From Lumbricus terrestris (lineage: Eukaryota; Annelida; Clitellata; Crassiclitellata; Lumbricidae): a stretch of DNA of 64,000 nt. A program made the position numbers and the translations under genes. The notes under the pieces are model-generated. The model saw nothing but the letters and a program-made list of their open reading frames with translations, was not told the DNA's origin and did no database searches. This document shows positions 1 through 10,290 of the stretch, piece after piece. Where the stretch lies: positions 38,478,510 through 38,542,509 of the forward strand of contig OX457050.1 in assembly GCA_949752735.1 (NCBI GenBank), given 5' to 3'. Positions within the stretch are counted from its first letter, which is position 1, and every line of letters begins with the position of its first letter.

Positions 1-347
1 TATAAGCCTTTGCTTTCGTGGCAAACGTCCCTGTTCTGCGGTTGTGGTGATGTGTGAGGCGTGTGGGTTTTGATGTCTCTCGTTGAGCGTGTTCCGTCTT
101 CTACGTCGCCGTCTCGCCCTGTTGGCAGTCTGGCCCTTCATCCGTCTTCCTTGGCTTCGTTAGCCGTTGTCTGCTGTGCTGTCGACCGTACTGCTTCGTC
201 TGGTTTGGTCAACTTTGGTTCTACTAGACGGTAACCTTTTGTTATTCGCTGTAAATATTGCTTGTGTAAATAAATCGATCTTATTTTACAAATTTTGGGA
301 CCTTTTCTTTTTGATAGTCATCCTCGTAGACGGCCGTGAACCTTACA
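1..347 (+). mobile_element. 5' LTR (left part cut by window edge)
   Basis: This segment repeats almost exactly at 1096-1441; I see one single-base indel and one substitution over about 346 bases. It ends in TTACA at 347, two bases before a primer-binding site. A polyadenylation signal AATAAA lies at 269-274. The start of the LTR is outside the window; by comparison with the 3' copy about 90 bases are missing. The near identity of the two LTRs implies a recent insertion. Confidence 0.85.
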
Positions 348-1005
348 AATGGGGGCTCGTCCGGGAAGGTTAAATGTCCTCCCGGATATTCTCAGCCGTC
401 CGTCTCAGTTGTCAGAGGAAAGCAACAGTTCAGTCACTGCCAAAGTAAAAAAAAATAAAGTCGTCACAGTTGTCAAATAAGGACGTCCGTCAATTGAAAG
501 TTTCGAACAGGACACTTCAGTGAGTGTCTTGTCTGCGTGTAGCAGCCACTTTCCAGAAAAAGTGGTGGAAGCTGCATCGCCTTTTTCAAGAATGACTCAA
601 GAGTTGGGGGTTCTTGTTGGGGGTTCTTGTTGCGGAAATTAGGTTCTCTGTTAGTTTGCAGTGGTTGACACTGTTCTCGTTCGTCTCGTTTGGCTTTGGC
701 CAATGACATGTTAAAATTTTGGCTCATTTTGTATACACGTTGAGTGTCCAAATTTTTTTCGTGTGTTATAGATTAGATGATTCGAACTTTTGAATGACTT
801 TGACTTATATGAACTCTCAGTTACTTATGATGATGCTTTAGTTAGTAGTTTGTGCTGCGTTAGTTGTTGCAATGAATTGCTTAGTACGCTAACTTGTAAC
901 GATATAGTGCTTTGCGATTCTTGTTGCTATGAACTTGTAGGCGTAGCGTTTATTGCTATATTTCGTCGTCCCCTCAGGACTCCTCATGCTTTTGGGAGGG
1001 GGATA
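348..1005 (+). mobile_element. Internal region of a non-autonomous LTR retroelement
   Basis: The internal region is only about 660 bases. It opens with TGGGGGCTCGTCCGGG at 350-365, which matches the primer-binding site complementary to the 3' end of tRNA-Pro known from gammaretroviruses. It ends with a polypurine tract GGGAGGGGGA at 994-1003, directly before the 3' LTR. No gag, protease or polymerase motif is present. The longest open frame, ending near 1017, is short, Cys-rich, lacks a convincing ATG and runs into the LTR. The layout (PBS, short non-coding body, PPT, two LTRs) fits a TRIM/LARD-type element mobilised in trans. Confidence 0.8.
350..365 (+). promoter_or_regulatory. Primer-binding site, tRNA-Pro type
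   Basis: TGGGGGCTCGTCCGGG begins three bases after the LTR terminal CA. The 16 bases match the tRNA-Pro primer site of murine leukaemia-type retroviruses. It would prime minus-strand DNA synthesis. Confidence 0.8.
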
Positions 1006-1441
1006 TGTAGCCATTAGGTGGCTACGGCCCTTCTACTCTTCCGTACTCTTTCTGTCTTGGGATGCGTGGGTGTATTGAGGGTTGGGCATTGCCTATATAA
1101 GCCTTTGCTTTCGTGGCAAACGTCCCTGTTCTGCGGTTGTGGTGATGTGTGAGGCGTGTGGGTTTTGATGTCTCTCGTTGAGCGTGTTCCGTCTTCTACG
1201 TCGCCGTCTCGCCCTGTTGGCAGTCTGGCCCTTCATCCGTCTTCTTGGCTTCGTTAGCCGTTGTCTGCTGTGCTGTCGACCGTACTGCTTCGTCTGGTTT
1301 GGTCAACTTTGGTTCTACTAGACGGTAACCTTTTGTTATTCGCTGTAAATATTGCTTGTGTAAATAAATCGATCTTATTTTACAAATTTTGGGACCTTAT
1401 CTTTTTGATAGTCATCCTCGTAGACGGCCGTGAACCTTACA
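1006..1441 (+). mobile_element. 3' LTR of the non-autonomous element
   Basis: This LTR is about 436 bases and is bounded by TGTA at 1006 and TACA at 1441. A TATA box (CTATATAA, 1093-1100) and AATAAA (1363-1368) define a plausible U3-R-U5 layout. It is followed by an AT dinucleotide run, so no target duplication can be read because the left flank is outside the window. Confidence 0.85.
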
Positions 1442-2747
1442 ATATATATATATCGATACTATATATAGACTATATACGGGCTGAGATGTGAGTGACGGTA
1501 GAGTAAGTTAGGGGAAGTCGGCAGGAATGAGATAGAGGTAGAAACGGACCCAAGCTGTGAAAGAAAACAGTCGTAGGGCAATGCTCTTCCGCGCCATACT
1601 CGGCGGGACCTTGTCAAGATGAACGGAGTAGGGCCCTGACCGTAGGAGCAGGGGTGGTACACCAAACAGCAGGACTTAGCACCCCCGCTGGCCATCTCTG
1701 TGACTACACGACGTTCCAAGGGGGGCCAACACCTCTGGTCGATGAGCGGAAGGTCTGGTGACGGGAAGCGCTTGATCCGGGGGCAAGGGGGCTCCCTCCC
1801 GGTAGTGCCAGACCCGACGTGCAAACGACCACGACGGGGATGCGGGAACGTACAATTTCCGAGCCTTTTCTGCGACGAAGAGTGAAAATATATCCATACA
1901 AACAAACACAATTATGCAAGAACAAACCGGATTGCTTTGGAAATTTTTATTGGGCGAGTAAGACGTCTTGCGGACTGTCGACTCTTTACTAAAGCGGCAG
2001 CGTGAGCGATTATTGATTAAATCTGTCTTAAAACGCTTATAACTCGAGTTTTAAAGTGAATTAAGAGCTGAAAATAGTCGCGTTGACCTTAAAGTTTGGG
2101 TAATAATCAATTGCAAAATATTTGTTAAACCGACGCTCTGTCATTTCCGAGCCTTTTCTGTGACGAAGAGTGAAAATATATCCATACAAACAAACATAAT
2201 TATGCAAGAACAAACCTTCGGAATTATAATATAAGATTACAAAATATTTATATTTCGGCCTATTATATAAACTCTAGTGTCTTTGCTCATTATTTATAAG
2301 ATTTTTAATTGTTATTGTTATTATCATTATTATTACTGCTAATGAGAAATAGGCGTACGTCATACGGACAAGACTGTGACAAATTGTTTAACCTATAAGT
2401 TAACCAATTTACTTGGTAGTCTGTCAACCAAGTTTTAACATCGATGGTTTCATCACGTGCCTCGTGACGCGACTGTCTTAGCCAATAACGTAGGCCTACG
2501 TTTTTAATGTAGGCCTACATAGCACAAATTTCGAATGTGTTCAATGTAGCTGCATAGCTCGCGATTTTTAGGCTATTTTCAGTAATTCTCACGACATGGC
2601 TCTTCCGAAATTATGGCATCCCTGCAACGACTTCGTACGAAACGTGGTGTATGATGAGTTTAATTTGAGTCTTATGTCTCAGGGCAAACTTTCAAATTTC
2701 CAGATTTTCAGTCAGCATCTTACGTGTTCGGAAGATCATAATAGTAA
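1442..2747. other. No gene seen; one GC-rich block and a 74-bp direct repeat
   Basis: A short AT run is followed by a GC-rich block (about 1490-1850) unlike its AT-rich surroundings. Open frames there on both strands overlap each other and match nothing I know. A 74-bp segment at 1855-1928 recurs at 2143-2216 with two differences. The rest is AT-rich non-coding sequence. Confidence 0.5.
1855..2216 (+). repeat. Pair of 74-bp direct repeats 288 bases apart
   Basis: Copies at 1855-1928 and 2143-2216 differ at two positions. Both begin ATTTCCGAGCC and end AAGAACAAACC. They could be ends of a small deleted element or a local duplication; no terminal motif decides this. Confidence 0.8.
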
Positions 2748-2755
2748 TTATTATT

Positions 2756-4768
2756 GGTAATTGGGTAGTTTAACGTCCCAAATTCTACGAGCCTCCTAAT
2801 GTCACCAAATTTTACCTGGTCATACCTGGCACCGATCGAACGTAAACGCACCTATTCCCGAATTTGGGAACCACCCCTGGAATTTTTAAGAATTTTTTTA
2901 AAATCCAACGCTAAATTGCCGAAAACGCCTGTTGACTTCTACAGGAAGTCACCTTTGCGCATGCGCCGTTACGCACATCAATTTTTGTAGCGCGAACAGT
3001 TCCCTGCGAAAGATTGTGTGAACCCCGCATCGATATGTATGGCTATGATTGAAATAGTGTTGCACATGAAATTTGAAGCTGGATTGACGAAAATATCCTG
3101 CCCTAGATTGGAGCTGGATTGAGCAAAACGTCCTGCCTTAAATTGGAGCTCGATTGATGAAAATGTTTTTGATTAAATTGAAGCTGGATTGATGAAAATC
3201 TTCTTGATTAAATTGGAGATGGATGGATGATAAAACGTTTGAGATTCGAAGCTGGATGAAGATGTTTTATATGTCTGAAATAGAAGCGGGATCAAAGTAT
3301 TTTATATCTGAAATAGAGGATGAATGAATGATAAAACGCTAAAGAAATCGAAGCTGGAAAAGGGTTATTTGGATGTTAAATAGAAGCTGGATTAATGTCT
3401 TTATAGATCCGAAAGAGAAGCCGGATTAATGATAAAACGATTACGAAATGGAAGCTGGATGAATGTTTTTAGATGTCTGAAATAGAAGCAGGATGAATGA
3501 TAAAACGCTTGAGAAATTGAAGCTGGATGAAAGTATTTTGTCTGGATGAAATAGAAGCTGGATGAGTGATAAAAGGCTTGAGAAATCGAAGCGGGATCAA
3601 GGTATTTCATATACTACATAGAAGCTGGATGAATGATAAAACGCTTAGGAAATGGAAGCTGGATGAAGGTTTTATAGATCTAAAAAAGGTGCTAGATTTT
3701 AAAAAATTTCATCAATCCAGCTCCAATCTAATTAAAAAATTTCATCGTTCCAGCTCCAATTTAAGGAGGGACATTTTCATCCATCCAGCTCCAATTTAGG
3801 CAAGACGATTGTCATCAATCCAGCTTCTATTTCACAACTAGAAATATCTTCATCCAGCTTCTATTTTTCGACATATAAATACCTTCATCCAGCTTCTATT
3901 TCTCGCTCGCTATTTTCGTCAATCCAGCTTCTATTTCACCCCTAAAAATACCTTCATCTAACTTCCAATTCTTAGGCGTTTTATCACTCATACAGCTACT
4001 ATTTAAGATATAAAATACCTTGATCCCGCTTCCATTTCCAAAGCGTTTTATCATTCATCCAGCTTCTATTTCAGATATATAAAAACCTGTATCCAGCTTC
4101 CATTTCCTAAGCCTTTTAGCAATTATCCCGCTTCTATTTCAGATATAAAATACCTTCATCTCGCTTCCATATCTTATGCATTTTATCATTCATCCAGCTT
4201 CTATTTCAGATCTATAAAAACATTAATCGAGCTTCTATTTAAGATATAAAATACATTGATCCCTCTCAGATTTCTGAAGCTTTTTTAACCCAGCTCCCAT
4301 TTAATATTTTCATAAATCCAGCTCCAATTTAAGGCAATACATTTTACTCCATCCAGCTCCAATTTAAGCAAGAACATTTTAATCAAGGCAAGACGTTTTG
4401 ATCAATCCAGCTCCAATCTAGGGCAGGACATTTTCGTCAATCCAGCTTCAAATTTCATGTGCAACACTATTTCAGTCATAGCCATACATATCGATGCGGG
4501 GTTCACACAATCTTTCGCAGGGAACTGTTCGCGCTACAAAAATTGATGTGCGTAACGGCGCATGCGCAAAGGTGACTTCCTGTAGAAGTCAACAGGCGTT
4601 TTCGGCAATTTAGCGTTGGATTTTTAAAAAATTCTTAAAAATTCCAGGGGTGGTTCCCAAATTCGGGAATAGGTGCGTTTACGTTCGATCGGTGCCAGGT
4701 ATGACCAGGTAAAATTTGGTGACATTGGGAGGCTTGTAGAATTTGGGACGTTAAACTACCCAATTACC
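2756..4768. mobile_element. 2.0-kb hairpin DNA transposon, 8-bp TSD, with internal ATCCAGCTTC arrays
   Basis: The ends are perfect inverted copies starting GGTAATTGGGTAGTTTAACG. They extend as an almost identical inverted repeat of about 380 bases on each side (2756-3130 against 4395-4768). TTATTATT flanks both ends (2748-2755, 4769-4776); this is a possible 8-bp target duplication, but it is low-complexity. The centre holds arrays of a roughly 35-bp unit, written GAAGCTGGAT on the left and ATCCAGCTTC on the right, so the whole element can fold on itself. No transposase frame is present. The superfamily is unresolved; 8-bp duplications occur in hAT, P and Merlin. Confidence 0.8.
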
Positions 4769-4776
4769 TTATTATT

Positions 4777-5032
4777 TCCTGTTCCGCAGATCTACCAATT
4801 TTCTCTTCACAGTTGAATATCCTGTACGGTAATGTTCCAGTTTGCGTCCGAAATTATTTAAATGGTTTAAATGGTAGCATCAGCTTTTATATACTCGGGG
4901 TTTAACTGATGGTTTCACCAGGTTTCACTTTAACGTCCGAAATTATGAATGTCAATCGCTTTATTCAGTTTTTGTTATCCAACTTATATTTAGATAACCA
5001 TTATTATATGAATCCTGCTCCAATTTAAGCAA
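4777..5032. repeat. Decayed arm of a GGTA-type hairpin element
   Basis: GGTAATGTTCCAGTTTGCG near 4829 resembles the left end of the complete element at 22335-22688. A matching right arm may be the sequence around 5640-5670, but no target duplication can be read. The element at 5041-5426 sits inside this older copy. Confidence 0.4.
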
Positions 5033-5040
5033 GAACATTT

Positions 5041-5426
5041 GGTACTATAATTTTAATTCACCTTTTTTTTCGATTTAATTTCGCCAACTTCTAGTTTGTC
5101 CAGAACCATTTTAATCGATCCAGCTTCTGCTTAGACAAGAATTTGTTCGATAAATCCCGTTTCTATTTTGTCAGTATATCTTTTTCATCAATTTTACATT
5201 GAAAATTATTCTTCATCAATCCAGCAGAATGACTGCACTAACCCTAAAACTAACCCTAACCGACCCTCACGACGCCTAACCTGAGCCCTAACCGACCCTC
5301 ACGCGCTAAATCCCGCTTCTACTTCGTGAGGAAATATTTTTCATCGAATTTCTATTTCTGTGGGTCGTACACGAAACCTACATCGACACGCGGAAAATAA
5401 AAAAGGTGAATTAAAATTATAGTACC
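5041..5426. mobile_element. 386-bp hairpin MITE, GGTACTATAA ends, TSD GAACATTT
   Basis: The termini GGTACTATAATTTTAATTCA and its reverse complement lie at 5041 and 5426, and GAACATTT is present at 5033-5040 and 5427-5434. The interior carries ATCCAGCTTC units and a telomere-like stretch (CCCTAA/CCCTAACCGA) at about 5233-5305. A close relative, also with its own TSD, lies at 53502-53903. Confidence 0.9.
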
Positions 5427-5434
5427 GAACATTT

Positions 5435-5785
5435 TCATCAACCCAGCTTCGATTTAAGCAAGAATATTTTCATCACTTCAGCTCCAACTAGTCATGAATA
5501 CTTTCATCTATCCAGTTTCCATTTGGCATAAACATTTTCATCACAACCCAGCTTCCATTTAAGTAAGTTTCTGCAAACATCCGTAAGTGGGCGCGTTATT
5601 TTGAAAAGGCGAGACGCTGAAAACCCGGAGTATATTGGATTCTACCTTGAAATTATTTCCGACGCTAATGAGAAAAAAAACTACTTAAAAATTTGGTAAA
5701 AATTTCGAAATGCTCGGCCTGAAATTCTCTACTAACGCCTTTAATGAAAATTATTTTTAGGCCTACCAGTTGTGATAGATTAAAA
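5435..5785. repeat. ATCCAGCTTC-type array remnant
   Basis: Several units of the CATCAAYCCAGCTTCNATTT repeat are spread over 5435-5560, followed by AT-rich sequence with GGTA-family arm similarity near 5640. No gene is seen. Confidence 0.6.
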
Positions 5786-5793
5786 GATTCCAG

Positions 5794-6192
5794 GGTAAAA
5801 GTGTATTTTAGCGTATTTAATTATTGGCTCGTAGCAGCATTATTATTTTTAATCAATGCAACTTCTAGTTTGGCAGGAATCATTTTTATCGATCCAGTTT
5901 CCGCATAGGCAAGAATTCCGCATGAATTCGTTCAATCAATCCCGCTTCTGTTTAGACAGGGATCAATTTTCATCAAAATCATTTCTATTTAATTAAAAAT
6001 TATTGTTCATCATTCCAGCTTCAATTTCAGCGATATTATTTTAATAAACCCCACTTCTATTTTAGTAAAAATTATCTTGATTAATCCGACTTCCATTTTG
6101 CAAGAATTCTTTTCATCAGTCCGACATGTATCTGATAAACACTGAAACCCATGCAATGGCAATAATTAAATACGCTAAAATACACTTTTACC
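5794..6192. mobile_element. 399-bp hairpin MITE, GGTAAAAGTG ends, TSD GATTCCAG
   Basis: The inverted termini GGTAAAAGTGTATTTTAGCG at 5794 and 6192 are flanked by GATTCCAG at 5786-5793 and 6193-6200. The interior is composed of ATCCAGCTTC-type units. A relative with identical ends is at 22249-23221. Confidence 0.9.
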
Positions 6193-6200
6193 GATTCCAG

Positions 6201-6654
6201 GTCAAAATGGAGGTCGGAGGGTGTGTGAGAAATAATTGTTTTGGTTGGATACCGTTTTTGCCCAATTTAATTATTCTGACCATTCGTTCGGTATCGTTTA
6301 GCGAATCTAATTATTTGCCATTGAATTGGTTTTAGCGATGGTCGCCTCCAAGTTGGATTAACATAAAGACTCTAGCTAAATAGAAGTCGGATTAATGAAA
6401 GTAGTTTTTACTTAAATAGTAGTGAGATTGATGACAGGATTCTTGCTGAAATTGGAGCTGGGTGATGAAATAATTATAAGCCTAATTATTATTTAGAAGT
6501 TGTTTGTTTGATAGAAATAGTTGATTGTTAACTGGAAGCTAGATTAATTATAGGAATTCTTATCATAAGTGAAAACTGGATTGATGAAAAGGATTCAAAC
6601 CAAACTAGAAGTCGGATTATTAAAAAATGATTCTGCTTTTTGTTTGTCATGTCA
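6201..6654. repeat. GGTA-family arm and GAAGCTGGAT units
   Basis: Sequence near 6295-6350 resembles the subterminal arm of the GGTA family (TTTAGCG...ATTATTTGCC). It is followed by units of the reverse-orientation 35-bp repeat. It looks like a decayed element; no gene is seen. Confidence 0.5.
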
Positions 6655-7015
6655 TGTCATGTCAAACACCGACGTCGCCGCGCAACGGTTGGTCACATGC
6701 ATGGACTAGGGCTCTCCACTGACGCCTATTGCGTGCGGCAGCGAGAAGATAGGATCCAGAAAGGTGGGACCAGGAAAGAATGTTGTCTATCCAGTTAATA
6801 CACGGTCTTCCACGGTGTCGATAACCCTCGACGTGACCCAGCATGATGGCATTTTCCAAGGAATCCTGAGGGAGCCTAATGATATGTCCGAAATACGAGA
6901 GTTTGCGAGCCTTGATGGAACCCAGGAGTACGGGGGAAGTTCTAGCAGGCCGATAAACTTCCTAGAGCTGTTGTAAGCCTGATCGTCCAGGATATGCGCA
7001 AAAGCCTTCGAATAC
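6655..7015 (-). pseudogene. LINE 3' remnant (C-terminal polymerase-region fragment)
   Basis: Read on the minus strand, the frame at 6662-6859 and its neighbours encode the pattern YFGHIIR, then HRGRPCINWIDNI, then RRQWRALVHACD. This resembles the conserved tail found after the reverse transcriptase of RTE/I-like LINEs. A (TGACA)n run at 6645-6663 would be its 3' tail. It is truncated, and frames shift within it. Confidence 0.6.
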
Positions 7016-7294
7016 ATTTGTTTTCAAAGATTTTTGTTTGCTATATCTTTATTCAAGAATTTAATTCGTTGAATATCAATTTATGAAATGACAAATCGGA
7101 GAAATATTTTTTATTCGGAAAGACGATAGTTTAGCATTGTTAGTTAAATTAAAGTTAGCTCTTTTATGAATAGACATTGCAAATATTATAATCTGTAATT
7201 GGAGAAAAATTCTTGCCTAAATAGAGGATGCAGATGATTCATGACAAAGTAGAAGTTAGATTGGTGAGAACTAAATATGCTGTACCGGGTGGAT
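7016..7294. other. No feature seen
   Basis: AT-rich sequence with two weak traces of the 35-bp repeat (GATTGGTGAG, about 7200-7270). Nothing else can be supported. Confidence 0.5.
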
Positions 7295-7417
7295 AATTTA
7301 GAACGAAGTGACTAGCGGACCGCCAGGCGGCCCTCCAATTTCAATTACTAGCGGACCGCCAGTCACATGTAACCTGTCACATGAGTGTCGAGTCTTGATT
7401 CTTGAATATTGTTACAA

Positions 7418-7680
7418 TGGCGGCAGTTACCGATAGTTTATTTTATGTCGGACAAAAGTTTTCTTGTTTTAATGACTTAGAAATTTGCAAAAAAGAGTAT
7501 GAAATGAGTAACTTTTGTAACCTAACAATGCGGGATGCAAAAACGTTGCAATCCATGATGAAGTATGCACCAAAGAAGGCCGCACGTACAAAGAAGAAGC
7601 TCCGGCCGTTATTACTCGCTTCGATTATGCTGTACATATGGTGGCAAAAAATTAAAGAAACAAGGAGAATGAACGTTAAA
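7418..7680 (+). pseudogene. ZSWIM3-like N-terminal domain fragment, frameshifted
   Basis: An ATG-started frame encodes a segment with the pattern FYVGQKFSCFNDLEICKKEY, then KTLQSMMKYAPKK. The expected continuation YYSLRLCCTYGGKKLK lies in the next frame from about 7608, so there is a frameshift near 7605 and a stop soon after. This resembles the N-terminal domain of ZSWIM1/3-type proteins (VGQ.F..F..L...YE, then a C..GGK motif), a family related to Mutator-like transposases. Recognition is from memory of the pattern. The fragment sits inside a 9-bp-TSD element, so it could be the relic of that element's own transposase or a captured host fragment. Downstream codons run into transposon repeats. 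Confidence 0.5.
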
Positions 7681-8022
7681 TTAATATCAATAGCCAGCTT
7701 CTACTTCAGATCTAAAATACCTTCATCCAGCTTCTATATCTCACCCGTTATTTTCGTCAATCCGGCTTCTATTTCGGATATAAAAAATACCCTCATCCAG
7801 CTTCCATTACTTAAGCGTTTTTTCATCAATCAAGCTTCTATTTCAGATCAAGAAATTCTTTCATCCAGCTTTTATTTCTCATACGTGATTTTCGTCAATC
7901 CAGCTTCTATTTCACCTGTAAAAGAGCCATCATCCAGATTTCATTTCTCTTGCGTTTTTTCATCAATCCAACCTCCATTTCACCTGTAAAAACTTTCATC
8001 CAGCTTCCAGTTCTCAAGCGCT

Positions 8023-8125
8023 GGATCAGTTGTCTGTAGACCAGTTGTCGTTAGACAAATTGTCCGGAGACCACTTGTCGTTAGACGAGTTGTGGGTAGA
8101 CGAGTTGTCGTGACACCATATACAA
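8023..8125. repeat. Right end of a GACAACT-type foldback element
   Basis: This is a tandem run of TAGACSAGTTGTCG-like units ending in GTCGTGACACC, identical in style to the right ends at 21821 and 32049. No left end is found nearby, so this copy is truncated or was acquired together with the enclosing element. Confidence 0.7.
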
Positions 8126-8399
8126 TACATACATACGTTACTGTCACATGCTTCTTACTTTTACTGGCGGTCCGCTATTATTCAGCATTAGACGACCGCC
8201 TGGCGGCTTGCTAGTATTCGTTATTGGACGACCGCCACTGGCGGTCCGCTAGTATTCAGCATTAGACGACCGCCTGGCGGCTTGCTAGTATTCCGTATTG
8301 GACGGCCGCCACTGGCGGTCCGCTAGTATTTGAAATTCGAGGGCCGCCTGGCGGTCCGCTAGTCACAGCCAATTTAGAATCCTAAAAAGGCGATGGATT

Positions 8400-8610
8400 A
8401 CTGTCATTCTCGCCTTATTTAACCAGGAAATAACCTCAGTTATCAACTACTACGATGAATTATTATTTGGGTCTCAAAACAGACAATAATTGAGACGTTG
8501 ATGTTCTGCGTTTTAATAGGTGTCGGAAATTCTGTTTTAGAAATGCATGAAGAAGAAAAACTTTATATTAGAACTCAGTGTAGTAATTTCAGGCCTACAT
8601 CTCATTGATC
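8400..8610 (+). other. Upstream exon-like segment shared by zinc-finger units
   Basis: About 8500-8610 aligns by eye with 26215-26340 and, on the minus strand, with 45330-45425. All three contain an AG followed by GTG and a block encoding HE(D/E)E(Q/K). This copy needs a frameshift to keep the frame. The mariner-like element at 8613 was inserted into this segment. It may be a lost upstream exon of the zinc-finger genes. Confidence 0.45.
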
Positions 8611-8612
8611 TA

Positions 8613-9658
8613 CAGGGTGCGCCAAAAAAGACCCCCTAGGTTTTTTGCCAATATCTTGACCAAATGTAAGAATTTCCAAATGAAATTTTACAGGCTTATA
8701 GACAAGTCATATTTAGGCTACACATCATGGTCAGATTTCATCAAAATATTTCAAACAGAACAAAAGTTATGCCACTTTTAGTGAGGCCACCCACCGATTT
8801 TTGACGATTCAAAAACGAAACACAACAAAAAGTAACAAAAGCACGATTTTATTAAGTCTCATCTCAAAATTAATAACTGTTGTCAAATGAATTTGGCAGT
8901 GCTTCACAACTTGTGTTCAATGTGCCCACAACCACTGCCAAAACTTCTTTTGAGTTTCTACTTTCTTTGCAAACTTCTTGATGGACCTGTTGATTAATCT
9001 GACAGATTCCATATTTACCGATTTGATTGTCATCTTGCTAAGTGACTTCTCAGTGACTTGCAGATACGCTGGTGCCCTGTTTCTTTTTTAAATAGTGATA
9101 ATAATGATCATCTGGCAATATCAAGGCTATTTGATACGAATTATTTGAGATGAGAGAAAAAATTGTGGTTTTGTTAAAAAAAATTTGCGTTTCGTTTTTG
9201 AATCATCAAGAAACGGTGGGTGACCTCCCTAAAAGTGATATATTTTGTTCTGTTTGAAATATTTTGATGGAATCTGAACACCATGTGCAAATATGAATTG
9301 TCTTTAAGCCTGTAAAATTTCATTTCAATATTCTTACTTTTGGTCAGAATAATTAGATTTTTTTGTTGCATTTTTGTTGCATCGCGCTTTTTGAATCGTC
9401 AAAAAACGGTTTGTGACCTCCCTATAGAAGCGGCATAACTGTGTATGTTTGAAATATTTTGACGAAATCTCTGCCATCATGTGTAAATATGAATTGTCTT
9501 TAACCCTTTAACTACCAGCTGCATATGTTTTCCCATACATTTTAGTGCACGCTGGTCGTTAAAGGGTTAAGACTGTAAATTTCATTTTGAAATTCTTACT
9601 TTTGGCAAAAATATTGGTAAAAAAACCTGGGGTGGGGGTCTTTTTTTGGCGCACCCTG
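8613..9658. mobile_element. Mariner-like non-autonomous element, TA target
   Basis: The termini CAGGGTGCGCCAAAAAA and its reverse complement are flanked by TA (8611-8612, 9659-9660), as expected for Tc1/mariner elements. The interior consists of two or three rearranged copies of a subterminal segment (AATATTTCAAACAGAAC and its inverse), giving long imperfect inverted repeats. No transposase frame is seen. A 63-bp element is nested at 9504-9566. Confidence 0.8.
9504..9566. mobile_element. 63-bp piggyBac-like MITE, TTAA target
   Basis: CCCTTTAACTACCAGC and a near-inverse end GCTGGTCGTTAAAGGG are flanked by TTAA on both sides (9500-9503, 9567-9570). TTAA duplication and CCC ends fit piggyBac-type MITEs. 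Confidence 0.75.
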
Positions 9659-9660
9659 TA

Positions 9661-10290
9661 CATCAAGGACAACACTACAATGACTATGTTTTCGAAAGCT
9701 TCTTGGTTTCATCAATTATTTCTTGATCAGTTCACATAGCTCCTGAAGGTATAACAAAAGGTTTTGCTATTTTGCCCAAATTGATGGCATCAACATAAGC
9801 TTACCCAGAGGATAATAATTGCTTTCTCACATAAGCATTTTTCTTATTCTATTGCAAAAGTACTGGGTGTTCGGATAACTGCTTTCTCTGTAGACAGTAT
9901 CTCATTACATCTTTATTACTTTTGTTACAAAGGAACTGCCGATGACAATCACAAATGCAAAAAGATGGACTTGCATAAGCAAAGCAGACATTATTTATAA
10001 ATGCATTTCTTTCACATGCTTACTACTTATGCTGTGGAGCGACAAAACGGGGCATGATGTGGGACACATCGTTTGAGTATATCCCAGTGATTTACATGCG
10101 AACATGACAACTTTTTTGTGAAAAACCTTTGTATCATCAATTACTTCGGAAATCATATGCTCAGGATGAAATTTTGACAGTTGCTGTTAGAATACATCAT
10201 TATTATAGAGCAACGTAGTAAATGCCAGTTACGTGGGAAACATTTTCTGAATTACATCTAATTGGTTAACTGTGACAAAACAATATTATA
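9661..10290 (+). other. 5' region of zinc-finger unit 1
   Basis: The first part (9661-9830) aligns by eye with 26340-26450 and, inverted, with 45170-45330, so it belongs to the duplicated zinc-finger unit. An in-frame stop at 10273-10275 separates it from the ATG at 10291. No splice sites can be assigned with confidence. Confidence 0.45.

Larger units (their letters stand above)
7304..8370 (+). mobile_element. Mutator/foldback-like element, 9-bp TSD AATTTAGAA
   Basis: The left end (about 7308-7365) and right end (about 8160-8366) are inverted copies built from a tandem motif ACTAGCGGACCGCCAG. Both ends are flanked by AATTTAGAA (7295-7303, 8371-8379). A 9-bp duplication, with terminal repeats made of short tandem motifs, is typical of Mutator-related foldback elements. 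Inside lie a broken coding fragment (7418-7680), ATCCAGCTTC units (7684-8015) and the right end of another foldback family (8023-8125). Confidence 0.75.

Noticed and set aside
1459..1911. 150-codon frame on the minus strand and two overlapping alternatives
   Set aside because: Three frames are open over the same GC-rich block, with no motif; the end of this frame is within AT simple sequence.
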